From Brucella haematophila (GTDB taxonomy: Bacteria > Pseudomonadota > Alphaproteobacteria > Rhizobiales > Rhizobiaceae), in NCBI RefSeq assembly GCF_005938105.1, contig NZ_VCPE01000011.1, positions 152,704 through 216,703 of the forward strand: a stretch of 64,000 nucleotides of DNA, given 5' to 3'. A model generated the notes under the pieces. That model saw only the letters and a list, made by a program, of their open reading frames with translations, made no database searches and had not been told where the DNA came from. A program made the position numbers and the translations under genes. Positions 16,949 through 25,512 of this stretch are shown piece by piece (positions within the stretch are counted from its first letter, which is position 1; each line of letters starts with the position of its first letter).

Positions 16949-17944
16949 TCAGAAGACCTTGGAGAACTGGTCGATGTTCTTCTCGTCATAGACGAAAGGA
17001 TCGCTCATCGCGGCTTCGCCGTTTTCGCCGATCTTGATCTTGCCCATGCGTCCGGCATTGATTTCGGAACCCGGCTTGCCATCAGCATCACCCTTCACGA
17101 GGTGATAGGCGATCTGCGTTGCGGAATAGCCGAGATCGATCGGGTTCCAGATGGCGAATTCCTTGGTCGCGCCGGACTTGATGGCACCAGCCATTTCGGA
17201 CGGCAGGCCGAGGCCCGTCACATAGACATCGCCGATCTTGCCAGCATCTTTCACGGCCTGCGAAGCGGCCAGAACGCCCACGGTGGTTGGCGCCACGATG
17301 ACCTTGACGTTCGGGTTCGACTTCAGAAGGCCCTGTGCTTCACGATAGCTCTTGTCGGCCAGATCGTCGCCATAGACGGTCGTGACCAGATTGAGGCCGG
17401 GGAAGTCCTTGAGCTGCTTCTTCATCTCGCCGATCCAGATATTCTGGTTGGTCGAGGTGGTGGTGGCGGACAGGATCGCGAAATCGCCCTTGCCGTCCGG
17501 TAGGTGGTCGGCAGCAAGCTTCAGGCACATCTTGCCGATCAGTTCATTGGACGATGGGTTGAGATGCACGATACGGCCAGCCGGAGCGACACCCGAATCC
17601 CAAGAAATGACCTTGATGCCGCGCTGGGCAGCCTTTTTCAGCGCTGGTACGACCGCATCCGGGTCGTTTGCGGAAATGGCGATGGCGTTCACGCCTTGCG
17701 CAATCAGCGAATTGATGACTTCGATCTGGCCTTCGGCAGTCGTGGTGGTCGGGCCGGTATAGATGACCTCGACGCCGCCAAGTTCCTTGGCAGCTTCCTG
17801 CGCACCCTTGTTGGCGGCTTCAAAGAAGCCGTTGCCGAGCGACTTCGCGACGAGCGCGATCTTCATGTCGGCTGCCTGCGCCTGACTTGCCATGAAGGCG
17901 ACGGCCAGTGCAGTACCAAGTGCGAGTTTCTTGAAAAGCTTCAT
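16949..17944 (-). CDS. rhaS: Rhamnose-binding periplasmic protein RhaS
   Basis: A 331-residue sugar-binding protein of the ribose/galactose-binding type. The Sec signal peptide is LALGTALAVAFMASQAQA, cleaved before ADMKIALVAKSLGNGFFEAA. The fold is marked by NSLIAQGVNAIAISANDPDA, VISWDSGVAPAGRIVHLNPS and the hinge section VYVTGLGLPSEMAGAIKSG. It is the second gene of the rha operon, followed by hairpins that could favour its abundance. It should deliver L-rhamnose to RhaPQ. Confidence 0.93.
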   Translation of the reverse strand: MKLFKKLALGTALAVAFMASQAQAADMKIALVAKSLGNGFFEAANKGAQEAAKELGGVEVIYTGPTTTTAEGQIEVINSLIAQGVNAIAISANDPDAVVPALKKAAQRGIKVISWDSGVAPAGRIVHLNPSSNELIGKMCLKLAADHLPDGKGDFAILSATTTSTNQNIWIGEMKKQLKDFPGLNLVTTVYGDDLADKSYREAQGLLKSNPNVKVIVAPTTVGVLAASQAVKDAGKIGDVYVTGLGLPSEMAGAIKSGATKEFAIWNPIDLGYSATQIAYHLVKGDADGKPGSEINAGRMGKIKIGENGEAAMSDPFVYDEKNIDQFSKVF

Positions 17945-18019
17945 GTCTCATTCCTCCCAGTATAAAGACATATGTTTCACGATGATCCCGGCATTGACCG
18001 GGATGATAATAGAGTTGGC

Positions 18020-18844
18020 TCAGGCAACCTCGGCGGAATCCCCCTGTTCGCCGCCCTTGCTGGCATTTGCGGAAACCTGCGCTACAATCAGCCGGATACC
18101 CGCATTTTCGACCATCCGCCGCGCCTCATCGGAAATGCCGTCATCGGTGATCAGCGTGCTGACACGGTCGAGCGGGCAAAGGATGAGGCTGGAACGGCGG
18201 GTGAATTTCGATGAATCGACCATCAGGACAAGTTCGTCCGCCTGACCCATCAGTTTCTGTTCGCTCTGGATGATCAGCGCGTCGGATTCCATCACGCCGA
18301 GCGGGCTGACACCCTGACAGCCCATGAACATGCGCCGACCGTAAAAATTACGGATGACGTCATTGTCGAAAGGCGAAAGGATCAGGCTCTGGTCGCGGTA
18401 GATCGCGCCGCCGGGCACGATCACCGTGCTTTTCGACTGCCGCAACAGATGTTCGGCAATGGCGAAGGAATTGGTCAGAACCTGAAGGCGGCGCACTGTG
18501 AGATAATGCACCATCTGGAATGTTGTGGAGCCGCCATTGATGATGATGCTGTCGCCTTCATCGCAAAGCGCCACAGCTTCGCGGGCGATGGCGCGCTTGC
18601 GATCACCATTTTCAGACTCGGAAACCTTGAACGGACGCCCTGCCAGACTGCCGAACTGCGGCGGATGGATGGCTTCGGCCCCACCGCGCACGCGCTTGAT
18701 GCGGCCCTGCATATGCAACGATGCGATATCGCGCCGAAGGGTCGCTTCCGACGCCTCCGTCAATTCCACCAGATCCTGAATGGTGATCACCGGTTTCTCC
18801 TGAACAGCGCTCAGGATGATGCGGTGGCGCTCTCTTTCGTGCAT
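18020..18844 (-). CDS. rhaR: DeoR-family rhamnose regulator RhaR
   Basis: A 274-residue regulator with an N-terminal winged helix (ERHRIILSAVQEKPVITIQDLVELTEASEATLRRDIASL) and a C-terminal sugar-phosphate sensing domain (DEGDSIIINGGSTTFQMVHYL, MGCQGVSPLGVMESDALI). DeoR proteins usually repress until a phosphorylated intermediate binds. The ATG at 18844 is chosen since AGGAGG lies four bases upstream; an ATG six codons earlier has no such site. It heads the operon and faces rhaD across a large palindrome, its likely operator. Confidence 0.9.
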   Translation of the reverse strand: MHERERHRIILSAVQEKPVITIQDLVELTEASEATLRRDIASLHMQGRIKRVRGGAEAIHPPQFGSLAGRPFKVSESENGDRKRAIAREAVALCDEGDSIIINGGSTTFQMVHYLTVRRLQVLTNSFAIAEHLLRQSKSTVIVPGGAIYRDQSLILSPFDNDVIRNFYGRRMFMGCQGVSPLGVMESDALIIQSEQKLMGQADELVLMVDSSKFTRRSSLILCPLDRVSTLITDDGISDEARRMVENAGIRLIVAQVSANASKGGEQGDSAEVA

Positions 18845-18884
18845 GGCTCCTCCTGCTTCCATCTATTCTCATATTGCTGGCGCA

Positions 18885-18957
18885 TGTCAATCATAAACAA
18901 TCAATAATTCGCACATGCGTGAATTATTTGATTGGTTGTGATTGTTTATGATTGACA
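18885..18957. promoter_or_regulatory. Large RhaR operator with divergent promoters
   Basis: TGTCAATCATAAACAATC (18885-18902) is repeated exactly in inverse at 18940-18957, an 18-bp perfect inverted repeat. AATAATTC/GAATTATT (18903-18910, 18921-18928) is nested inside. The outermost bases supply TTGACA boxes facing both genes: minus strand at 18890-18885 towards rhaR, plus strand at 18952-18957 towards rhaD. For rhaD a weak -10 (TCATAT) follows after 17 bp. Confidence 0.75.
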
Positions 18958-19067
18958 GTATTTCGTTTCATGCGTCATATCTGCCGCCAACATGATCGCT
19001 CGCGCATGGGAAGGATATGCGCGCTGCGATTGGCCATAACCTGGCATAACTGACTTGGGAGGATGAT

Positions 19068-21164
19068 ATGGTGGTCAGCAATCGGCTGCTCGATAATCGC
19101 TGGGACGACGCCAAGGCGGCAACGCTGGATGAGCCGGGAAAGCTGCTTTACCGCTCCAATCTGCTCGGGTCTGACAAGCGTATCACCAATTACGGCGGCG
19201 GCAACACCTCTGCCAAGGTCGAGGAAATTGATCCGCTGACCGGCGAAAAGGTTCAGGTTCTCTGGGTCAAGGGTTCGGGCGGCGATGTCGGCACCATCAA
19301 GCTCGACGGTTTTGCCACGCTTTATCAGGACAAGCTGGATGCTCTGAAAGGCATCTATAAGGGCGTTGAGGATGAGGACCGCATGGTCGGCTTCTTGCCG
19401 CACTGCACCTTCAACCTCAATCCGCGCGCGGCATCCATCGATACGCCGCTGCATGGTTTCGTCGCTTTCAGCCATGTCGATCACATGCATCCCGATGCGA
19501 TCATCGCGATTGCTGCGTCGAAAAATTCCCGCGAGCTGACGGCGGAGATTTTCGGTGACGATATTGGCTGGCTGCCATGGCGCCGCCCGGGTTTCCAGCT
19601 CGGTCTCGATCTCGAAGCTTTCGTCAGGGCGCATCCGCAGGCCAAGGGCGTAGTCCTTGAAAGTCATGGGCTTTTCACCTGGGCCAATGATGCGAAGACC
19701 TGCTACGAAACCACGCTCGCCATCATCAACAAGGCCATTGAATGGCTGGACCAGAAGACGGCTGGCAAAGCCGCTTTCGGCGGTGCTGTCACACAAAGCC
19801 TGGCTGCTGCGGAACGTCGCGCCATCGCAGCGCGGCTGATGCCGGAAATTCGCGGCCTCATCGGCAAGGAAGAGCGCAAGCTCGGCCATTTCGATGATCA
19901 GGATGCGGTGCTGGAATTCGTGAATGCAAAGGAACTGCGCCCGCTGGCCGCTTTGGGCACGTCCTGCCCGGATCATTTCCTGCGCACCAAAATCCGCCCG
20001 CTGGTCGTCAATTTCGATCCGTCCAAGCCGGATGTCGATGCCATCGTTGCCGGGCTTGAAGACGCGCTGGAAGCCTATCGCGCCGATTACAAGCGCTATT
20101 ATGAGGCTTGCAAGCACGACAATTCGCCAAAGATGCGCGATCCCAATCCGGTGATTTTTCTGATCCCCGGCGTCGGCATGCTGTCTTTTGCCCGCGACAA
20201 GGCGACGGCGCGGATCGCTGGCGAATTCTATGTCAATGCAATCAACGTTATGCGCGGCGCATCCGCTGTGTCCGAATATCAGGGCCTGCCGGAACAGGAA
20301 GCCTTCGACATTGAATATTGGCTGCTTGAGGAAGCCAAGCTGCAACGCATGCCAAAGCCGAAAAGCCTTGCCGGACGCATCGCGCTTATCACCGGCGGCG
20401 CTGGCGGCATCGGCTATGCCACCGCCGAGCGGCTGGCGGGCGAGGGCGCTTGCGTGGTTCTGGCGGATATTGACGCAGAATCGCTCAAATCCGCTCACGC
20501 CAATCTGTCAAAGCGTTTTGGCGCCGATCAGGTTCGCAGCGTCGCGCTGAACGTGACCGACGAAAAGGGCGTCGCAAACGCCTTTGTCGAAGCCAGCGTC
20601 GAGCTGGGCGGCATCGACATTCTGGTCTCCAATGCAGGCATCGCGTCATCGGCTCCGGTCGAAGCGACCGAATTGTCGATGTGGAACCGCAATATCGACA
20701 TTCTGGCGACCGGGTATTTCCTCGTGTCGCGGGAGGCCTTCCGCCTGTTCCGCCGCCAGAAGATCGGCGGCAATGTGGTGTTCGTCGCTTCCAAGAATGG
20801 TCTGGCCGCTTCACCCAATGCGTCCGCCTATTGCACGGCCAAGGCTGCTGAAATCCATCTGGCCCGCTGTCTGGCGCTGGAAGGTGCTGATGCCGGCATC
20901 CGCGTCAATGTGGTCAATCCTGATGCGGTTTTGCGCGGCTCCAAGATCTGGGATGGCGAGTGGCGTGAACAGCGCGCGGCATCCTCCAAGATCGATGTTT
21001 CGGAGCTGGAGGAGCATTATCGCAAGCGGTCGCTGCTGAAGCTCAATGTCCTGCCGGAAGATATCGCCGAGGCGATCTATTTCCTCGCCAGCGATGCTTC
21101 GGCTAAATCCACCGGCAATATCATCAATGTCGATGCCGGGAACCAGCAGAGTTTTCCGCGCTGA
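19068..21164 (+). CDS. rhaD: Bifunctional rhamnulose-1-phosphate aldolase / lactaldehyde dehydrogenase RhaD
   Basis: A 698-residue fusion. The N-terminal class II aldolase part (about residues 1-420; LITNYGGGNTSAK-like RITNYGGGNTSAKVE, ESHGLFTWANDAKTCYE) should split rhamnulose-1-phosphate into dihydroxyacetone phosphate and lactaldehyde. The C-terminal short-chain dehydrogenase part (about 433-698) has the NAD loop TGGAGGIGYAT, NAG motif VSNAGIAS and catalytic YCTAK near residue 587, and would oxidise or reduce the lactaldehyde. This architecture is standard in Rhizobiales. It starts 30 bp before rhaI ends the unit, facing rhaR. A GGGAGGA ribosome site precedes the ATG. Confidence 0.95.
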   Translation: MVVSNRLLDNRWDDAKAATLDEPGKLLYRSNLLGSDKRITNYGGGNTSAKVEEIDPLTGEKVQVLWVKGSGGDVGTIKLDGFATLYQDKLDALKGIYKGVEDEDRMVGFLPHCTFNLNPRAASIDTPLHGFVAFSHVDHMHPDAIIAIAASKNSRELTAEIFGDDIGWLPWRRPGFQLGLDLEAFVRAHPQAKGVVLESHGLFTWANDAKTCYETTLAIINKAIEWLDQKTAGKAAFGGAVTQSLAAAERRAIAARLMPEIRGLIGKEERKLGHFDDQDAVLEFVNAKELRPLAALGTSCPDHFLRTKIRPLVVNFDPSKPDVDAIVAGLEDALEAYRADYKRYYEACKHDNSPKMRDPNPVIFLIPGVGMLSFARDKATARIAGEFYVNAINVMRGASAVSEYQGLPEQEAFDIEYWLLEEAKLQRMPKPKSLAGRIALITGGAGGIGYATAERLAGEGACVVLADIDAESLKSAHANLSKRFGADQVRSVALNVTDEKGVANAFVEASVELGGIDILVSNAGIASSAPVEATELSMWNRNIDILATGYFLVSREAFRLFRRQKIGGNVVFVASKNGLAASPNASAYCTAKAAEIHLARCLALEGADAGIRVNVVNPDAVLRGSKIWDGEWREQRAASSKIDVSELEEHYRKRSLLKLNVLPEDIAEAIYFLASDASAKSTGNIINVDAGNQQSFPR

Positions 21165-21194
21165 CCGTATAATCAGGACATTCTGGGAGGAACC

Positions 21195-22487
21195 ATGTCC
21201 GATCAACGTATTTCGGCGGATTTCATCGCCGAGCATAATTCCGGTTTCGAAAAGGCGCTGAAGAGCGATTATCAGGCGCTGGGTGCGCAGCTGGCACGTC
21301 GCGGCATCGAGATCGATACCGTTACCGACAAGGTGGCAAGCTATTTCGTCGCCGTGCCTTCGTGGGGCACTGGCACCGGCGGCACCCGTTTCGGTCGCTT
21401 TCCCGGCGGCGGCGAGCCGCGTGGCATTTTCGACAAGCTGGACGATTGCGCCGTCATCAACGAGCTTTCGCGCGCAACGCCGAATGTATCGCTGCATATT
21501 CCGTGGGACAAGGCAGACCCGAAGAAGCTGAAAGCCCATGCCGCAGCGCTGGGCCTCGGCTTCGACGCGATGAATTCCAACACGTTCTCGGACGCGGCTG
21601 ATCAGAAACTGTCCTACAAATACGGATCGCTCACCCATGTCGATGCGGCGGTGCGGGCGCAGGCTGTTGACCACAATCTCGAATGTATCGAAATCGGCAA
21701 TGCCATCGGCTCCAAGGCGTTGACGGTCTGGCTCGGCGACGGGTCCAATTTCCCCGGCCAGCAGAATTTCACCCGTGCTTTCGAGCGCTATCTCGCTTCG
21801 ATGGGCGAAATCTACAAAGCGCTGCCCGATGACTGGCGCTTGTTCTCCGAGCATAAAATGTATGAACCGGCCTTCTATTCGACGGTGGTTCAGGACTGGG
21901 GCACAAACTATCTCATCGCTTCGACGCTCGGTCCCAAGGCGCAATGTCTGGTCGATCTCGGCCACCATGCGCCCAACACCAATATCGAAATGATCGTGGC
22001 GCGGCTGATGCAGTTCGGCAAGCTCGGCGGGTTCCATTTCAACGACAGCAAATATGGCGATGACGATCTCGATGCCGGTTCCATCGATCCCTATCGCCTG
22101 TTTCTGGTTTTCAACGAGCTGGTGGATGCCGAATATCGCGGCGTGAAGGATTTTAACCCGGCGCATATGATCGACCAGTCGCACAATGTGACTGATCCGC
22201 TGGAGAGCCTCATTTCGTCGGCAAATGAAATCCGCCGCGCTTATGCGCAAGCGTTGCTGGTGGACCGCGAGGCGCTGGAAACCTATCAGCAGGAAAACGA
22301 CGCGCTGATGGCATCCGATACGCTGAAACGCGCCTATCGCACCGATGTCGAGCCGATCTTGGCCGAAGCCCGCCGACGCACTGGCGGGGCGATCGAGCCG
22401 ATTGCCGCCTATCGCGCCAGTGGGTATCGCCAGAAGGTCGCAGCGGAACGCCCGGAAAGCAAAAGCGACAGCGGCGCTTTCAACTGA
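21195..22487 (+). CDS. rhaI: L-rhamnose isomerase RhaI
   Basis: A 430-residue TIM-barrel metal-dependent isomerase of the rhizobial RhaI type, converting L-rhamnose to L-rhamnulose in the cytoplasm. Family features include FRIA-like AVPSWGTGTGGTRFGRFPG, VWLGDGSNFPGQQNF, metal-ligand regions LFSEHKMYEPAFYSTVVQDWG and LVDLGHHAPNTNIEMIVARL, and GGFHFNDSKYGDDDLDAGSI. It follows rhaD by 30 bp with GGGAGGAACC before the ATG, so the two form one transcript. A strong hairpin follows the stop. Confidence 0.95.
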   Translation: MSDQRISADFIAEHNSGFEKALKSDYQALGAQLARRGIEIDTVTDKVASYFVAVPSWGTGTGGTRFGRFPGGGEPRGIFDKLDDCAVINELSRATPNVSLHIPWDKADPKKLKAHAAALGLGFDAMNSNTFSDAADQKLSYKYGSLTHVDAAVRAQAVDHNLECIEIGNAIGSKALTVWLGDGSNFPGQQNFTRAFERYLASMGEIYKALPDDWRLFSEHKMYEPAFYSTVVQDWGTNYLIASTLGPKAQCLVDLGHHAPNTNIEMIVARLMQFGKLGGFHFNDSKYGDDDLDAGSIDPYRLFLVFNELVDAEYRGVKDFNPAHMIDQSHNVTDPLESLISSANEIRRAYAQALLVDREALETYQQENDALMASDTLKRAYRTDVEPILAEARRRTGGAIEPIAAYRASGYRQKVAAERPESKSDSGAFN

Positions 22488-22509
22488 CACACTGACTGAC
22501 GTGAAATAA

Positions 22510-22547
22510 AGCGCCGACGGAGAAACTTCGTCGGCGCTGGTCTTTTA
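22510..22547. terminator. Bidirectional terminator between rhaI and manC
   Basis: AGCGCCGACG pairs perfectly with CGTCGGCGCT around a 9-bp loop. T-rich sequence follows on both strands (GGTCTTTTAT on plus, TTATTTCA on minus), serving two convergent genes. Confidence 0.85.
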
Positions 22548-23960
22548 TACCCGGCCGTAAATATCGTCGAAACGCACGATATCGTCTTCGCCGAGATATT
22601 CGCCGCTCTGCACTTCGATCAGCACCAGGGGCAGAATGCCCGGATTTTCCAGACGGTGCTTGAAGCCGCAGGGAATATAGGTCGACTGGTTGTTGGTCAG
22701 CAGAATTTCCCGGTCGCCATTGGTCACTTTGGCCGTGCCGGACACGACGATCCAGTGTTCGGAACGGTGATGATGCGCCTGTAGGCTCAGGCGGCGTCCC
22801 GGCTTGACCTCGATGCGCTTGATCTTGAAGCCGTCGCCTTCTTCCAGCACGGTATAGGTGCCCCATGGACGGTGGGCGGTGCGGTGCAGCTTGGCGGCTT
22901 CGTGGCCATCGGCGCGCAGGCGGTTGAAAACCTTGCGCACATCCTGCGCCTTGTCGCGATGGGCGACAAGCAGCGCGTCCGGCGTATCGACGACCAGAAG
23001 GTCGTGCACGCCGACAAGGCTGACCAATCGGGTTTCCGACAGAACAAAACTGTTGGTCGTGTCTTCCAGAACGGTTTCGCCGCGCAGGCGGTTGCCATCG
23101 GCATCCGGATTAATCAGGTCGGCCATGGCGGCCCAGGAACCGATATCCGACCAACCGCAGGAAACGGGAATGCAAGCGATATTGTCGGCCTTTTCCATGA
23201 TGGCATAATCGATGGAAATGGCCGGTGTCGCCGCAAAATCTTCTTTCGGAATCTCGATAGTCGTGGTGTCGCCATTGACGCCGCGGCGCGCATGTTCGAG
23301 CGAAGCCTGCACGCCGTTGAAAATCTCCGGCGCGTGGGCGCGCATCGCTTCCAGCATGGTTCTCGCGGTAAAGCAGAACATGCCCGAATTCCAGAAATAG
23401 CGTCCGCTCTCGACATAGGCCTGCGCGGTTTCCGCATCGGGCTTCTCGACAAAGCGCAGGACATCCACGCCATCCGCCTCGATATAGCCAAAACCCGTTT
23501 CCGGATGATCGGGCACAATGCCGAATGTCACGATGCGACCGGTTTCGGCAAGCTGCCGCGCCTTTTGAACCGCTTCCGCAAAGGCGGGTTCGTCTTCGAT
23601 CAGGTGGTCGGCAGGCATGACCAGTAACGTTGCGTCCGGGCCGTAAGTTGCGGCGGCATGCATGGCCGCAAGCGCCACCGCAGGCGCGGTATCGCGCCCC
23701 AGCGGCTCCAGCAGAAACACATTGTCGGTCTTGGGCGCTTTGGCGTCCGCATAGGCGTCGAGCGTCAGAAACAGAAAATCGCGATTGGTGACGGTCAGGA
23801 TGTGATCGACACCTTCAAGCCGTGCCGCCCGGTTATAGGTCTTGCCGATCAACGTGCTGCCGTCTGGCAGTTCGATGAAGGGCTTCGGGTGGGCATCGCG
23901 CGAAAGCGGCCAGAGCCTTGAACCGGAACCGCCGCTGATGATGACAGGAATAAAGCTCAT
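22545..23960 (-). CDS. manC: Mannose-1-phosphate guanylyltransferase / mannose-6-phosphate isomerase
   Basis: A 471-residue type II enzyme making GDP-mannose from mannose-1-phosphate, with a second isomerase activity. The nucleotidyltransferase signature is ISGGSGSRLWPLSRDAHPKPF at the N-terminus, with FVEKPD near residue 170. The C-terminal cupin domain (from about 350) shows RPWGTYTVLEEGDGFKIK and the metal motif HHHRSEHWIVVSGTAKV. It follows manB by 3 bp. GDP-mannose is needed for mannose in the LPS core and for O-chain sugars in Brucella-type bacteria; the exact glycan here is inferred. Confidence 0.95.
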   Translation of the reverse strand: MSFIPVIISGGSGSRLWPLSRDAHPKPFIELPDGSTLIGKTYNRAARLEGVDHILTVTNRDFLFLTLDAYADAKAPKTDNVFLLEPLGRDTAPAVALAAMHAAATYGPDATLLVMPADHLIEDEPAFAEAVQKARQLAETGRIVTFGIVPDHPETGFGYIEADGVDVLRFVEKPDAETAQAYVESGRYFWNSGMFCFTARTMLEAMRAHAPEIFNGVQASLEHARRGVNGDTTTIEIPKEDFAATPAISIDYAIMEKADNIACIPVSCGWSDIGSWAAMADLINPDADGNRLRGETVLEDTTNSFVLSETRLVSLVGVHDLLVVDTPDALLVAHRDKAQDVRKVFNRLRADGHEAAKLHRTAHRPWGTYTVLEEGDGFKIKRIEVKPGRRLSLQAHHHRSEHWIVVSGTAKVTNGDREILLTNNQSTYIPCGFKHRLENPGILPLVLIEVQSGEYLGEDDIVRFDDIYGRV

Positions 23961-23963
23961 TGC

Positions 23964-25406
23964 TCAGGCATCCTTTGTTGCGTTGCGGGCGATATCGAGG
24001 CCCATGGCCAGAAGTTCAATGGCCTGGTTTTCATTGGCCGCTTCCACATAGCAGCGTAATTCCGGTGCATTGCCGGAAGCGCGATAGTGGACGGCATTGC
24101 CGGAATGGAAGAACAGTTTGACGCCGTCAATGGCCTCAGACCGGATGATCGCATCCGTTGCCGGAAACAGCGCCTTGCGCCCGGCTTCATCCTTGAGGAT
24201 GGCGAGAAATGCACCGCTCTTTTCCTGCGGGACGTTCTGTAACCGGTCGCTGAGCGCGATGCGGAAGTTGAAAGCCGCGCCAATTTCCGCAAGCGGCTTG
24301 CCCTGCTCTTTGATCATGCTCAGGCAGGCGAGGATCGGCAGCAGCGCATCGCGGGTCGGCAGTGCGGAAAGCGTGTGGCCATTGCGGGTGCTGTCGCTGC
24401 CCAAAAGCACGCCGCCATTGGCTTCGAAGCCTACGATGATCGTTGCGCCTTCGGCCTTGGCGCGTGCCATGCCTTCGATGACATAAGGAGAACCGACGCG
24501 GGTTCTGACAACGCGGTCGAAACGCCCGCATTCTTCCAGCGCTGCATTGGAGGTTACTGGCGTGACGATGGTGTCCGCGCCGATCCAGTTTGCGGTGATC
24601 GCGCCGACGAGATCGCCGCGCACGAACTGGCCCCGCGCATCGGCAATCAAAGGTCGGTCCGCATCGCCATCCGTGGAAACGATGGCATCAAGGCGGTTTT
24701 CCTTGGCCCACTGGTCGAGAAGCCGGATATCTTCCGGGCGCAACGCTTCGGTATCGACGGGCACGAAAATGTCGGAGCGCCCAAGCGCGAGGGTTTCCGC
24801 GCCAAGCGCAGTCAGAATATCCGTTATAACATCGCGGGCGACAGACGAGTGCTGGTAGACGCCGACGCGCAGGCCCTTGAGGGCGCCGCGCCCCAGATAA
24901 TCGATATAACGTTTCTCATAGGCGCTGGTCGCTGTGGCGCTTTCCGCGATGTTGCCGGAGTGCCTTGCGGTCAGGTCTGCGGTCAGGTCTGCGGGCAGGG
25001 CGGCGTAGGCAGCGCTGATGGCCTGCTCGTCGTTCTTGTCGATTTCGCCATCGGCCCGATAGAATTTCAGACCATTGCGATCATCGGGGATATGGCTTCC
25101 TGTGACCATGATGGAAGGTGCACCTTTCGCCATGGCGTGGAAGCTGAGCGCCGGAGTGGGCAGCACACCGCAACTGACCGGCGTAAAGCCGCCGTCTTCT
25201 ATAGCCGCCATGCAAAGGGCGGCAATGTCGGGACTGGATGGTCGGAGGTCCCGTCCGACGAAGACCTCCGCTCCATTTTTCAGTTTGCCGCTTTCGGCGA
25301 GCATGCGCACGAAGGCGAGTGAATAAGCATAGGCGGGCAAGCCGTTCAGCTCGTCCGCCAATCCCCTGAGACCGCTGGTGCCGAATTTAAGGGAACTGCC
25401 ACTCAT
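23964..25406 (-). CDS. manB: Phosphomannomutase ManB
   Basis: A 480-residue alpha-D-phosphohexomutase interconverting mannose-6- and mannose-1-phosphate, feeding ManC. Motifs in order: FGTSGLRGLADEL at the N-terminus, active-site phosphoserine loop MVTGSHIPDDRNGLKFY (about residues 99-115), metal loop STDGDADRPLIAD and sugar-binding GFEANGGVLLGSD. The fourth domain (HYRASGNAPELRCYVEAA) is complete. A 12-bp tandem duplication gives ADLTADLT near residue 140. Forms an operon with manC. Confidence 0.94.
   Translation of the reverse strand: MSGSSLKFGTSGLRGLADELNGLPAYAYSLAFVRMLAESGKLKNGAEVFVGRDLRPSSPDIAALCMAAIEDGGFTPVSCGVLPTPALSFHAMAKGAPSIMVTGSHIPDDRNGLKFYRADGEIDKNDEQAISAAYAALPADLTADLTARHSGNIAESATATSAYEKRYIDYLGRGALKGLRVGVYQHSSVARDVITDILTALGAETLALGRSDIFVPVDTEALRPEDIRLLDQWAKENRLDAIVSTDGDADRPLIADARGQFVRGDLVGAITANWIGADTIVTPVTSNAALEECGRFDRVVRTRVGSPYVIEGMARAKAEGATIIVGFEANGGVLLGSDSTRNGHTLSALPTRDALLPILACLSMIKEQGKPLAEIGAAFNFRIALSDRLQNVPQEKSGAFLAILKDEAGRKALFPATDAIIRSEAIDGVKLFFHSGNAVHYRASGNAPELRCYVEAANENQAIELLAMGLDIARNATKDA
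24966..24999. repeat. In-frame 12-bp tandem repeat inside manB
   Basis: TGCGGTCAGGTC occurs twice in tandem (24966-24977, 24978-24989), followed by a partial third unit. In protein it is the repeated ADLT between the phosphoserine loop and domain 2. The unit is a multiple of three, so copy changes would keep the frame. Confidence 0.7.
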
Positions 25407-25431
25407 GCCTTCATTCTACCTTCTTGCGAAA

Positions 25432-25502
25432 TTGCACCATCAGGGATGGCCAGATATCTTATAACCTTATCCCAATACAGGACGATCCCTTCAATGGTGC
25501 AA
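25432..25502. repeat. Long-stem hairpin between the peptidase gene and manB
   Basis: TTGCACCAT (25432-25440) and ATGGTGCAA (25494-25502) are perfect inverse copies. The pairing extends inward through AGGGAT/ATCCCT with a small bulge, giving about 15 paired bases around a loop of about 35. No long T-run follows on the minus strand, so it may be a processing or protein-binding structure rather than a terminator. Confidence 0.5.
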
Positions 25503-25512
25503 GATGTGCATC

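Noticed and set aside
20811-22490. Long minus-strand frame opposite rhaD/rhaI
   Set aside because: Overlaps two unmistakable genes; composition is that of a shadow frame.
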